From positions 9,672,001 through 9,736,000 of the forward strand of contig OY821751.1 of assembly GCA_963682055.1 (NCBI GenBank): a stretch of 64,000 bases of DNA. The letters are read 5' to 3'. Positions 41,498 through 53,655 of this stretch are shown piece by piece. Source of the DNA: Primula veris (taxonomy: Eukaryota; Streptophyta; Magnoliopsida; Ericales; Primulaceae). Position 1 is the first letter of the stretch; every line of letters starts with the position of its first letter. The notes beneath the pieces are model-generated. The model ran no database searches. It was not told where the DNA came from and was given only the letters and a program-made list of their open reading frames with translations. A program made the position numbers and the translations under genes.

Positions 41498-42759
41498 TGA
41501 AATTCCTATCCGTTGTTCTAGATGCAGTTTTGCAGTAAGGTTCCAAGTGGGGTTGGAACTGCAGTTTGAACCAAGTGTATAAGGTTTCAAGTGAGGTTGG
41601 AACTGCAGTTTGAACCAAGTGTATTAATGGACAGAAACTGTTTTAAAATTAAATGTACTTGGAAATAATTCACACGCACATTTAACAACGGAGTTCACCT
41701 AACTAGGCTACGTCTCCGGGGCACTTACCCAGATTATGATATTATAAAAAGCTTACAATATATGACTCAAGTCTTAATGAAAAACTTAGACTCCCTCTAT
41801 GTTTTTCTGCCTATCACTATATTGCTCCTACTCTATAACTATCACTTATAAATCAATGGCATCCCACCATTGTTTTTCTTTTTAAAGCTCACGTGTATTC
41901 TCTCTAGAAAATAAGTTCTTTATAATTTAGAACACACCCCTTTACAAGCTTAAGTTACTAAGTATATAAACAAGTAAAAACAATCTTCTATCTTCAATAT
42001 CTTTTGATTGCTTTTGACTTGGTTGATTAGCTTCAATCTCTCCAAGTATCACGAGATTCTTCAGCATGGATTGACTCTAATCATCTTTGATTAACACCTG
42101 TTTAGTAACACACTTGAAAGTAGGAGTTAATCTTTTCCTTTGAAAGGAAACATATAAAGATATGATCTCTTAAAGATAATATCTTTTCATAAACATATGA
42201 AACATTTAACTCCGCATATCAATCAATCTTTATACATATCTTTACTGAATATTATAAGAATCAAAAGATTGAATCAAGTGATAAGGACAAGCATACGAAT
42301 AGAGATATATAAATTAAAAGGAAACATAACCTTATAAACTAATCTCTTTATATCTTTTATAAACATCTTTCCTTAACACATTAATATTCTCAATAAACAC
42401 ATATACACGTTTAAGACCTTATGAGAATATATCCTACATACTTTAAAACAAATGATTAGCATTAAACAATTAGTAATGTAGAATAATGAAACAAGACAGA
42501 ATTCTGTTTTAACAGCAGGTTGAACTGTGGTTGCAACTGAGGTTGCAACTGGTACTTGAAACCTGTCACCACAGGTTGTAACTAAGGTTGCAACCAGTAC
42601 TTGAAACCTAATACTACTAACTTAGTAGGTTGTAACTGAGGTTGCAACTGGTACTTGGAACCTGTCAATCCTGTCTTAGTTCTTAATAACAGTTAGGATT
42701 TATTTAGTAAAAACCAATAGACAATTAACAATATTTAGACCAGAAATCTGGTCCTAACA
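41498..42759 (-). repeat. 5' LTR (promoter LTR) of Sirevirus element 2
   Basis: 1,262 bp, directly before the target duplication CGGAC at 42760. No difference found against 32555-33816. Confidence 0.93.
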
Positions 42760-42885
42760 CGGACAGTGAGCATCTACCTTACTTGAGAGCAATTATCTAA
42801 GAGACGCTAAGACTTCATCCACCAGCTCCTTTATTACTCCCTCGTAAAATGACATCCGATGTTGAACTATGTAGCTATATACTCC

Positions 42886-44481
42886 CTGAATGGGCACAAA
42901 AAATATTCTACCTATGATGAGGAATTTTATGCTATCGTGAGAGCTTTGGATCATTGGAGCCATTATCTACTTTCAAAGGAATTTGTTCTTTTTTCGGATC
43001 ATGAAGCCTTGAAGTACATAAGTGGCCAGCATAAGCTCAACACTCGTCATGCGAAATGGGTTGAGTTTCTTCAAGCCTTCACATTTAACCTCAAACACAA
43101 GGCGGGAAAGCAAAATCAAGTGGCCGACAGACTAAGTAGAATACATGTCTTACTATCTACATTACAAGTGGAGGTTGTTGGTTTTGATACTATTAAAGAG
43201 TGTTATCAAGGTGATCCTGATTTTGAAATTATTTGGTCAAAATGTCAAGATGGTGGGCTTAGTCACTACTTGTTACAAGATGGTTATCTTTTCAAAGGAA
43301 ATAAACTTTGCATTACCAAAAGAGTCCTTAAGAGAGGCCATAATTAAGGAGACTCATGGAGGTGGACTAGCAGGTCATTTTGGCAGAGATAAAACACTTG
43401 CTCTACTACAAGAAAATTTCTATTGGCCAAGAATGGACAGACATGTTGCACGACATGTGGAGCGATGCAAAATATGTCATATTGCTAAAAGTCATGCTCG
43501 AACTACGGGATTTTATACTCCTCTACCAGTTCCTACTAGCCCGTGGGAGGATGTAAGTATGGACTTTGTTGTTGGATTACCGAGAACTCAGAGAAACAAA
43601 GATTCAATCATGGTGGTGGTTGATTGATTCTCAAAAATGGCACACTTTATTCCATGTAATAAGACGTTGGATGCTAGTAATGTTGCAGATCTGTATTTCA
43701 AAGAGGTAGTAAAACTTCATGGTATTCCAAAAACGATTACATCCGATCGAGATACAAAATTCATGACTCACTTTTGGCGCACCCTATGGAAAAAGCTTAG
43801 AACTATTCTTCAATTTAGTTCGTCTCACCACCCCCAAACGGATAGGCAAACTGAAGTTGTAAATCGAAGTTTAGAAAATCTTTTGAGGAGTTTAGTGCGT
43901 GGCAATGTTCGCGAATGGGACCTTGTTCTTGCGCAAGCCGAATTTACTTATAATCGGTCAACTAGTCAGACGATCGGAAGAAGTCCGTTTGAAGTGGTGT
44001 TTGGCTACAATCCTATCGGACCTTTGGATCTGGTGCCAATTCCTACAACTGAAAATCGCAGTGGAGATGGTGAAGACCGGGCTGAATATATCAAAAAGCT
44101 GCATGAACAAGTGCGTGAACGAATTGTGAAGCAAAATGAGAAATATAAAAAAAAAATGCTGACAAACACTGCAAGGCAGCTACCTTTAAGGAAGGAGATT
44201 TGGTTTGGATTCATCTCAGCAAAGAAAGGTTTCTGAGGGGACGCCATGGTAAACTTAAACCTAGGGCAGATGGTCCTTTCAAAGTTTTACAACGTATTGG
44301 TGACAATGCATACAAAATCGAATTACCAGAACAATACGGTGTTCCTGCTACTTTTAATGTGGCCGTTCTCTCTCCTTATCATAAAGATGAAAATTATGAC
44401 AACACGAGGACAAGTGTGCTTGCAGAAGCGTATGATCCGGGAGGCTCAGCCCAATTCAAGAAATGGGCCAAAAAATGTTAA
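42886..44481 (+). pseudogene. Ty3/gypsy pol: RNase H, integrase and C-terminal part, broken
   Basis: In order: RNase H ([40 protein letters not shown]; 42900-43143), integrase zinc finger HHCC (HGGGLAGHFGRDKT, CKICH; 43355-43480), integrase core (DVSMDFVVGLPRT, SDRDTKFM, HHPQTDRQTEVVN; 43548-43870), and a C-terminal DLVWIHLSKERF / RADGPFKVLQ tail to 44481. Lesions: a frameshift near 43325, a stop at 43624-43626, frameshifts near 44150 and 44225. Glycine in the HPQTDGQ box reads R. The motif style is that of chromoviruses (CRM/Reina-like), which is inference. It starts at the P450 junction, so the reverse transcriptase and all upstream parts are absent. Confidence 0.9.
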
Positions 44482-45711
44482 GCTCAAGTGATAACACCAA
44501 AGCAGGTTTTTCACAGCATCTAAGTCAACTTTATCGAAAAAACTGCTTTCATTGGGAGACTAAAATGCACTGAGTCTGGTAGCATTAGAAAGATAAATTA
44601 ATCTAGTTTTCGAAAATGCAAACCTTGCATTTTTTGGATTTTTCTAGAATTAGTTATGAATTTTCTAGTAAGCACTGATCAGAATATGTTTATGTGACTC
44701 TAATTTTGGATAGAAAACTTTGATAAATATAAAACTCTCTCTTTTGAGTATTCACTTGTTAGAACAACGTTGTTCTTCTAGTGTTCTCTTATCCCATTGG
44801 TGTTTTCCATCGGGTGACGAGTAACTTGGTTTCTTGTTTATCATCTCTCTCTTTCGAATCCGGCGTCAATTACCCTCTTTGGCTTGAAAAAAAAGTTTTC
44901 GTTGCTTTTGAATTTTAAGAAACCCTCTTTATATATGTAAGTGTGAAAACTATAGTTGTTTTTTTATAATTTTTAATATTCTTTTTCTCAGTTTTTCTTC
45001 CATTCTTGTGCAATTAATATGTTTTTTTCTTTTTTAATCTATCTAAATGTCTTGTGATTTAGGATTTGTAAATTTCCGAGTGAAAATTAAAGGAGTACTA
45101 CCTTCATAATAGGACTTTTCTGATGTGGAGCACTTTATTCCTAACTTAACTATTTCTATAGAGGATCTTAGAGAAGTATCTTATGGTGGAACTTGCCTTA
45201 TTTTCATTTCTTTGCTCTTTTATGACGGGTTAATTACAGTTTATTGACCTGATTTTTAGACATTTTTTGGTTTACTAACCTGAATTTTTGAAAGTTTTAT
45301 TTTTTCTACCGAGTTTAATGATTTATATTTTTAGTGACAGGCCGCCATTTGTTTTTCGACCGTTTATAAGTTTCAGTATAGTCGGCATAGTTTAAAAATT
45401 ATAATAGAGACCATAAATTTTTAAAATTACACATGTTGAAGAAGTGGTTTTGAAATAGATTTTAAGATACAATGATTACAGTATTTCATGTTATATACCT
45501 TTCAACACTCTTTTAAATATGTTTTTTGTAAGTACCGGAAATTTGGTGATGAAAAATAAGTTAGGGACAGATGTAGTAGATTATCAGATAAGATAAAAAA
45601 AAAAACTAAATATCAAGACTCTAGACTACGCTTTAAAATTGAAGCTATGTTTTTTCAATATTAATGACCGAGGTTAAAATATAGGGCACGTAGAAATTTT
45701 GTACTATTCGT
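44482..45711. other. Non-coding gypsy-derived sequence after pol (copy B)
   Basis: Counterpart of 970-2220. It has the same possible transcription start zone near 44720-44850 and no coding frame. Small indels separate the two copies, for example about 20 bp present in A and absent in B near 45130. Confidence 0.5.
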
Positions 45712-46743
45712 AATATATAAAGTGAGACCTAGTATTTGACCTAGTGATTAAAAATCAATTAATGAGCAATTAGTCACCCTTGTGAGCTTATCGGTTAAGG
45801 TTTCCATCCGTTCCCAAGATGAGTTAATATGTGAGATAATCTCAAGAAAATACATATAAGACTCAATCAGAAATCAGATATTATTAGAGAAACAAGAAAG
45901 ATGCGTTCCTTATCATATAAGGATTGGAGATCTCATGACGAGGAGTTGCTTCCTTCCGTAGAGCATAGAGTAATGCCCCTCAGACCAACACAATCTTCAA
46001 TTCGAGGAGGATAAGACACTATGAAAGGGAAGTCTTCACTTCCATACCGTACATGGTGAGGGTCCTGCAGTTCGGGAAGCCCCATCTTCAGTGGCGAAAG
46101 GCATGGTGTGCGCTCCCTGGAGCCAGTCAAGTCGCTGGAAAGATACATGGAATATATGCACAATATATCTCAGCATGACAATGGGGATAATTGAAGATAT
46201 AATAAATATGTGATTGAAAAAGGCGCCGATTAAGACATGTTTACCCTAGATCATCCGCCTATATAAAGGCTCATTTAACCACGAAATTAAGCACATCTGA
46301 AACCATACGAACTCAGACCTATATACTAAATACGGGGTATCTCTAAAACTCTACTTCTATTCAACACACTAAATACATTCTATTCACTCCTTAAAAATAT
46401 TCACCCATTCATACAACTTCTTCGGACGATGGAGGGTGAGCGGTGGTGAAACCACCAAGTTCTCATTAATCTTACTTGTTTGTGCGCAGACTACATGGTA
46501 ACATCGAAGAAAGCGGGACAAGCCCTATCAGGGAATTTCTCATTGGTTCCAAGCTTCGGAATCTACTCAACACTCTGCACCTAATTTCTAAGACCCGTCC
46601 CTTAATATATTATATAGTGTTTTGATAATCTTGTTTTGAAGGTGAGAAATCCCGTGATGCTATTGAGCTAAACAAACTCACCACGACTGTTTACCAAACT
46701 TTTCCATAAAACTTATATAACATATTAAAAAACCTAAAAAAAC
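45712..46743 (+). repeat. LTR-like block with TATA box (copy B)
   Basis: Counterpart of 2221-3241 but with the ~57 bp that A lacks. It runs from aaagtgagacctagtatttg through a TATA box at 46258 to a leader-like A/C-rich stretch and gcacctaatttctaagaccc. A second, partial copy of its first ~220 bp lies at 47218-47438. Probably an LTR of an unidentified gypsy-type element; ends not proven. Confidence 0.5.
46258..46270 (+). promoter_or_regulatory. Probable TATA box of the LTR-like block
   Basis: cctatataaaggc, followed some 40 bp downstream by an A/C-rich stretch resembling an LTR leader. Copy A has lost exactly this piece. Confidence 0.5.
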
Positions 46744-47179
46744 ATGTCTCACTCATGTACCTCTAGGCTCTATCTTGCATATCGTAAGTACCTGGCCAGT
46801 GTAAAAATCTAATGGCAATTGTGTGGAAAAAAGGTAAGAAGAATAAAATGAATAAAATAGTGATAATATAAAGGAATATCATTGCATCACTTGGAAAAGT
46901 AAGATGGGACATGTCAAATAGTACATATATTTTCATTACTAGATCACTTAAGTGTCTTCTAGCTTACCCATGATCGATTTAGATATAAAATGTCTTTTTA
47001 TATGAAAATTCGGGCAAAAAGTCTGTATTATTAGTCTGGCTCATTACGATCATTCGAGAAATCCCAATGCTTTTACAGTTTTCATTTTATTTAAAAATTA
47101 GGAACATATCGAACCACAAACCTAAAATGTTCCTTTGAGCACATACCCCTCAAAAGTCAGAAAATTACATCTGATAATA
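46744..47179. other. Copy-B-specific stretch, nothing recognised
   Basis: Starts after aaaaaaacatg, the last bases shared with copy A. AT-rich, no frame, no terminal repeats. It ends at the 70 bp palindrome. Confidence 0.5.
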
Positions 47180-47249
47180 TAATCACCAGGTCAAATACTA
47201 GGTCTCACTTTATATATAAAGTGAGACCTAGTATTTGACCTGGTGATTA
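47180..47249. repeat. Perfect 70 bp palindrome
   Basis: Arms of 35 bp with no spacer, centred on the tatata between cactt and aagtg. Each arm carries the start of the LTR-like block (aagtgagacctagtatttga in opposite senses). The right arm continues into a further copy of that block; the left arm ends abruptly. Such a zero-spacer palindrome can extrude as a cruciform. Confidence 0.92.
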
Positions 47250-47438
47250 AAAATCAATTAATGAGCAATTAGTCACCCTTGTGAGCTTATCGATTAAGGT
47301 TTCCACCCGTTCCCAAGATGAGTTGATATGTGAGATAATCTCAAGAAAATACATATAAGACTCAATCAGAAATCAGATATTATTAGAAAAACAAGAAAGA
47401 TGCGTTCCTTATCATATAAGGATTGGAGATCTCATGAT
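47218..47438 (+). repeat. Second partial copy of the LTR-like block start
   Basis: About 220 bp, closely matching 45719-45932 (agacctagtatttgacct through ggattggagatctcatga) in direct orientation. It then joins sequence shared with A 7524. The 1.5 kb spacing could reflect two LTRs or a local duplication. Confidence 0.75.
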
Positions 47439-47443
47439 ACTGG

Positions 47444-49673
47444 AGGCATTCAACGGTTAATTACTTAGCAAGTCCTTAATACTTCAGAGTGTTACTTATT
47501 AAATTTGGGTTCTTTGGTTTTTTGCCCTGTCTATCTCGTGTTGTGTTGTTTTTTATGTAACAAGGCAATTTGGCCCCTTAACATTTAAATCTATTGAAAT
47601 TCGTGGGTATCCCCCAGTGTTAATTAAATAAACAAAAAACAAAAAAAATCAGGGTAATGGATTTAACAAGCCACATTCATGCCTGATCTAAAAGGGAAAC
47701 TATGATTGAGAGGGGGTTACATTAAAACTTTGTTTTTGTGTTTTTTATATACTAGTGACGTTTTTACTAAGGTTTGACCCTTATCAGATTAAGCAAATGT
47801 GCTTTCTTGCATTTTGCTAAGTACATTGGATACTTGCTTATCATGATCTAGTGATGAAGTAATTCTGAAGCTTTCTCAAACTATTATTTAGCATTTCAAG
47901 GAGCATCTAGGTCTATGAATTGCCAAATTTTTGAATCTAATGTTATTTGTTCTCATAATTGCTTGTTTTTGCTGTCAAATGGTTAAATGTGAAGACAAAA
48001 CAGTTGCTGAAATCAGTTCAAAAGTCACCACTATTTTGATATCAATTTCATCTTTTTTCCAATTAGTTTGTAAAATCATTAGTGGGGTTTTTTGTTGTTA
48101 GGCTTAGTTCTTTTTTAAAGTCCTTTTTGAAACGAACTTTTGGCTGTCCAAAATAACTTTTTTGCTCACTATAATCTTGGTGTTAAAATGAAGTTATAAG
48201 GTTATGGGGCATATGGAGACAAATGTGCTCTTTTTGAGCCCATTTTCACCTCTTTTAGGGATTGAAAAAGTGTATATCCTTGTTTTTAACTTATTTTTAC
48301 CCGCTTCAAGTGATATATGGATGTATGTAATTGAAATGGTTGCATTTGATTTCGAAAGGTTCAATTATTATCAGTTTCTGAACTGAAATACTTAGTATTA
48401 CAATCATTACGGGGTTTTCTCAAATGGAAAAGAAAAAATTATGAAATTAATGAAATAATAATATAATTGAAGAAAATGCTCCTAATAGATCAATACATAC
48501 GACTTATGCGGTAGTTTTTTCTTTTCATATGTGTGACCTGCCGTTTCTGTATCCCCTTTTATTTTACTTTTTGGATGCTGGTTTATGAAACCTAAATAAT
48601 TCTGATAAGTTTCTCCATTATAGTCGTATGAAAAATATTATATCAAATAAGGAATTCAATTGCCATCATGAATTAACGATTATGGTTGTTATATTTGTTT
48701 TCCAGTATGATAAGGAAACTTGATAATTGCAACCACATGATTAAAAGAACCAACCCAGAAAAACTTGAATATCACCATACCCAGTTAAATAACATTAATT
48801 GATTTGTTCATAATATGAATCTAGAATATATAGCTTTTAATGTTTATACCTTTCGTCATTTGGATTTCTGTATAAGCATTAACTAATACCTCATCTAAAT
48901 GTGAAGGAAGGAAAGTTGTATTTATTGATAATTTCACATTCCAATTTTGGTTATATATTTTTTATCAAATTTCTTTTTGTGGGGTTCTTGATAACCCTAT
49001 AAATCCACACAAAGCAAAGGATGGTCAAGTAGTCTAACCTAGAGAGCAAAGTTCTATATCTTTGTACTCTTATTATTTCTTTATCTCATATTCTCTCTCT
49101 ACTGATATATTTAAACACAAATACAAACACATGCGCACACACATACAATGAGATATCTTAATTTTTTTATTGATGTGTGTTCGAATCTTATTTTCATTAA
49201 ACTATGTTGTTTAAATATCTATACATGATGCTCAAATTCTATTTCTTTCTAGAGACCTAAAAACAATGTCCAGATTGGATTTCTATAACATTTGCCTTTT
49301 TGGGCAATGATCTAATTTGAGAGGTGGTTATAAATTTTGTCTATCGATCCTTGAGCATGGAAATGAAGAAAATTTAAAAAAGGTCGGGCCATCAAAGAAG
49401 GTTTTGGTCAGAATCAAATCATAACAGTCAATGTTTACGGCATTTCAATAAAAGGAGTCCGAGATCAAGAGGTTCTAATGATGTACCAAGCAAGGTAGAT
49501 ATGATGTACTTACAAATAATTTATACATTTACGTTATTATATATTGTTTAGAACTATATATATATATTTATGTTATTGAGATCAAACAACATGGCGTACA
49601 AATTAAATATAAAAAAGTAATTTAGTCACTGAAATGTTTACACATCATTGTGGTTGCACTTAAGTATAAAGAC
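47444..49673. other. Unassigned sequence shared with copy A
   Basis: Counterpart of 7524-9749. No protein-like frame. At 48832-48865 it has its own sequence where A has an extra copy of a nearby 29 bp word. Confidence 0.6.
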
Positions 49674-52600
49674 ATTTTTTTTATATTTTTTTATTTATCC
49701 TCAAACACTCCACGGAGGAGGTTAGTCGAACCACTACATGAATATAAACATTAAAAAAAACATGACATACATGGAGAATGATATAAACCAAAGCTCTCAT
49801 GGAAATAAATGAGTACATGAAATCTAAGAAAACGAAAAGAAATCAACACAACTAAAACAAATAACAAGTAGAATAAACAAAACAACCGGAAAAAATCCAT
49901 CATCGTGTAATGTGAGACATCTGCCTCAAATCTAGTGCAACGGTAGTGTATCAAAATCGTGAAACACCTAATAAGCCTCATGGGAACACACCTAGATGGC
50001 CATGAAGTGTGTCACCTAATTCTCCTCTTTAATTCATGTTTGCGGGATAAAATGTAATTGTGCTCTCAATCTCCTTAAGTCGTTTAGTCACCCAAGATAA
50101 CACCGTTGGTGAGTCAGATTCGATCTCTAAGTGATCAAATCACATCTCGGTCATCATCTCCAAGCCAATAAAGATAGCTTGTAGTTCAGAAAATATAATG
50201 TCTTTTTCCAAAAACCTTCTCGTAATCTCTCACTATCCGACCATACTTGTCACGAAGGATCACACCATCAGCTAATGAACCCCAATTGTCTTTGGAGCAA
50301 CAGTTTAGGTTGAGCTTGGGGGTCAACCTCAACCCCATAGGAAGTCAAGCCCAAGCCACCAAACGTAAACGTCGTTCTTAAGCAAGGATACAAAATCGAC
50401 GTCCCTATCTCATCTAAGCTTTCAAGGTCGGAATTCATGAGCGACTCACAAGAAACGAATATCTTTGACCATTCTATAAACCACAATATCGCTACCAAAA
50501 GAGTCTGATCTCACATAACTATAATCGTTATGGGCCTTCCAAACATGCAACAAAATCTAGCATGTTGTAATGACTCGTACAAGGCCAATCGAGGTATGGT
50601 CCCTTCGCTAGCGCAAAAACACCTCAATAATAGAATCAACCGTATCCAACGAAACTGAAAACAACCCACTGAACTGCAGTCAAACCGATTGTCTTTGGAG
50701 AATCCATAAATAAATGCATAAGCTTCTCTGCATGAGTACCACAAGTGCATCTCGATGCTATACAGTATCCTCGTGAAGATAGACTATCTTCTGTCGATAA
50801 AATACCTTGAAGTAGCCTTCAAAGAAAGAAGAAAATATTCAATAGAATCGGGCGCCGTCAAACATACAAATAAACCCTACCAACCGTCGTCCTCTTTCTA
50901 AAGATACTACATGTTGATCGAAGGGTGAAATCCCCATCTACTGATCTACTCCCATAAATCCTATTATAAGTACCCACAGATGTTATTGAAACCTCAACAA
51001 TCTGGTCAACTAATAACACAAGTAACTGAGCCTGCTCAAGTCTACCTCTATCCCATTGTCGTCCACCCCAAAAATTCAAAACTATCTCGAGTGAAATAGC
51101 CATTGGTACATGAATAGGAAATGGGTCATTTCATACCCAAATATCATGCCAAAACTCATATTCCCCTGCTCAATGTGCCATCAAAATATCGGCTTAGTAT
51201 CAACTCTAGTCAGACACATCTGTCGCCAAAGAGATGACATTAGATATCTGAACTCAACTAAAGAAGAGTGAGACCCTCTACAATACTTGGCCCTCATAAA
51301 ATAGGCCCCAAATAAAACGTTGCTATCTAAATCTCCAACAAATCTTCGCCTCGCATGCCGTCACAAAATTCGCCATCGATCTTATACCTAGTCCCCCCAC
51401 CCTCCTCCGTCGGATAACTCGCTTCCGCCCACCTCCACTAATGAATCTTTATGAGGGTAGATGTGTCACCCCACATGAATCAGACGGCTGTCCCAGCCCA
51501 AAATATGATCCTAAATCCTTCTCACTAACTCATTGAAATAAATAATCCAAGATAAATAAAGAGGAGTTGTCGCGGGTGGAAACCACTAACCGCCGCAACA
51601 ATATGCCCTCATGACGAAGGAGCCGAAGGGCCAAGATAAAAAGGACTCTTGGCCTGGATAATCAACAGTTCAGAAACCGCCTAATAGTCATCAAGAAAAT
51701 CAATAACCCTCCAAACACTATCTCTGGTGGCTCTCAAAAAAATCACCATGTCGTTAGCTAAACACAATTGCGATACCATAACCTCCCCCCACCCCACCCC
51801 ACTGTGTAGTAACGAACATATCTATGCCATCAATACATTTTGTTGAACCGTCTTGAAAGGTACTCAGCCGCAATGATAAAAACCAAAAACAAAAAACAAA
51901 AAACAGAGGAGAAAGCAGATCCCCTTGTCGAAGGCAACACCAAGACTAGAAGAAACCACACACATCTCCGTTAACAATAACAGAGGACCAAGGACCCATA
52001 GATTGCCCGCTGAATCCATGAAATCCATCTATCTGAAAATAAAAAAGCTAGCAACATGGAAAGCACAATTGGGCGGGACATGCGGTCATAAACTTTGGCC
52101 ATGTCAAGCTTTATTCCCCTCATAAACATGCTTCTTCAAATTGTGAACCATCTCCTACGCTAGAAGACCGCAGTAATGAATCACACTGCCAGGGACAAAG
52201 CCACTCTGAGATGGAGAAATGAAGTGCGAAAAAACAGTTGACAACTTCGCAATAAGAAACTTGGACATAACCTTTCTTCTAACGTTGCACAAACTTATAG
52301 GATGGAAATATCCCCATGAAGAAGGGGAGTCTTTTTTCGGAAGGAGCACAATGAAGGTACTAATAAATCTCATGGGCATTGGGGTGCCACTGAAATAATC
52401 AAGAACAACAGCATACAAATCCTCAAAAATAATATCCCAATAGTTCTCATAAAAGTATGAACAAAAACCGTCTAGTCCCGAAGCACTCTCCCTATCCATT
52501 GAAAAAATTTATCTCAGAAGCAACAAAAGGATTGTAAGGTCTGGCTGTGCTGCCCCCGAAAGCAAATAGATCATCGAAATAACACACCACAGATCATCCC

Positions 52601-52831
52601 ATATCACCCTGATTAGCAATAAACTCGTCCACTGGAGCACCCTCATGAATACAGTGAATCGTAAGAGTATGTTATTTCTTCCATATTACAGTATGAAAGA
52701 AACACGTGTTAGCATCCCATTCCCGGACATCATGTACGCGGGAATGCTATTGACGGAACGACTCTCCGGTATCCAAAGCTTGTTGTCTCTGGCCTTGTGT
52801 ACAACCCTTCGCAGTTAACAACGGAACTCAT
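49674..52831 (-). pseudogene. Decayed L1-like LINE, uninterrupted (copy B)
   Basis: About 3.15 kb on the minus strand, running without break from the pre-RT linker through the reverse transcriptase (GLDGFCSYFY, HPISLCNVRRKVMSK, SGFVPGSVIHYCG, DMAKVYDRMS, RWISWIQRAIYGS, AAEYLSRR), a catalytic-box remnant LANDMVIFL and an RNase H-like tail, to an A-rich 3' end (the T-rich run at 49674-49700). Frameshifts and stops are scattered and the metal-binding aspartate pair is ND, so it is dead. The reading across 52016-52027 (RWISWI) is continuous here and replaced in copy A by 13.8 kb. The endonuclease end is missing. Confidence 0.85.
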
Positions 52832-53655
52832 GCCCATTAGATAAATATTTATTCTCGGTTTGGATAGTTATATTGTTGAAGATTAATTTTTTCCATCCTT
52901 GACCAAGTGCCAAGACAAGTGAACCGCATTAAGTCAACCAATAATGAGACTTAAAATGGACTATTAATGTTTTTTTATCTTGTCATTTGATGTCTGTGTG
53001 TATGTCCAAATAATGACGATGATAAGCAGTGTACCACGATAGATCATTTTAGTAACTTAGTTTATGTATCATCTTCTCTTGCATCTTACGTCCAATATTT
53101 TATGTTTTGTTTTTTTCTTTATGTTCAATGACTGAAGCTGGAAGTGGATGGGAAGCTCTGGCATTAATGTTGTCAGATGCAAACAATAAGTTTGATTTAG
53201 TTCTGAGCCCGTTTGGGTAATGTTAATCGGTTTTTTCTTATTCATGAGAGTGTCAGAATGCATATACCGATTAGCATTAGCCATACGGGCTTCCATTAAA
53301 ATTAAATCAAACTTCTTGCTTTCATCAGACAACAACAACGCCAGAGTTTCCCATCTACTGCTAGCAGAACATCGAGAACAAAAAAAAAAACCATAAAATA
53401 TTGGACGTAAGATGCAAGAGTACATGATATATAAACTAGGATACTAATATGATCTATAGGCTACCACTGCTTATCATCGTCGGTATTTGGATATGCACAC
53501 CAAGACACATCAAATTAAGATCAAACACAATACTCCATTTTAAGTCTCCTTGTTTGTTGACTTAATGTGGTTCGCTTGTCTTGGAATGTTCACGGTGGAA
53601 AAATCTAATAATCAAAAATAATTATCCAAATCGAGAATAAATTATTCTCTAATGG
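52832..53655. repeat. Inverted repeat of a receiver-like gene fragment (copy B)
   Basis: Arms 52832-53231 and 53266-53655 with a 34 bp loop, colinear with 26603-27432. The right arm's minus strand keeps SRWETLALLLSDESKKFDLI then LMEARMANANRYM unchanged, so this arm of the receiver-like frame is the same in both copies. The inner stem (gcccgtttgggtaatgttaa pairing with ttagcattagccatacgggc) is also retained, with one base change from A. Confidence 0.72.

Larger units (their letters stand above)
32555..42759 (-). mobile_element. Complete Sirevirus-type Ty1/copia retrotransposon, element 2
   Basis: 10,205 bp, the same length as element 1, with target duplication CGGAC at 32550-32554 and 42760-42764. 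I count six base differences from element 1 (at element-1 positions near 15987, 15995, 18703, 18844, 19498 and 21926), five of them changing a residue. All four LTRs look alike. Different target duplications show two separate insertions, not one copied by the segmental duplication. It lies inside the P450 exon. Confidence 0.95.
32408..42885 (+). pseudogene. Cytochrome P450 exon fragment, split by Sirevirus element 2
   Basis: The exon starts after an AG acceptor and reads DIVSAGSDTS, the I-helix oxygen-binding motif of plant P450s, then an in-frame stop at 32468-32470, LRNPKILKE and IKESD up to 32554. After the Sirevirus and its 5 bp duplication it resumes at 42765 with EHLPYLRAII, a second stop at 42798-42800, ETLRLHPPAPLLLPRK (the K-helix ExxR motif and following region) and DVELCSY. 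It ends near 42885, where gypsy RNase H sequence begins. The style is CYP71-clan. The heme-binding cysteine region and the N-terminal half are absent, and two stops make it a dead fragment. Confidence 0.82.

Noticed and set aside
13236..42759. Two Sireviruses explained as one element copied by the segmental duplication
   Set aside because: Their flanks and target duplications differ and they lie at non-equivalent positions of the repeat.
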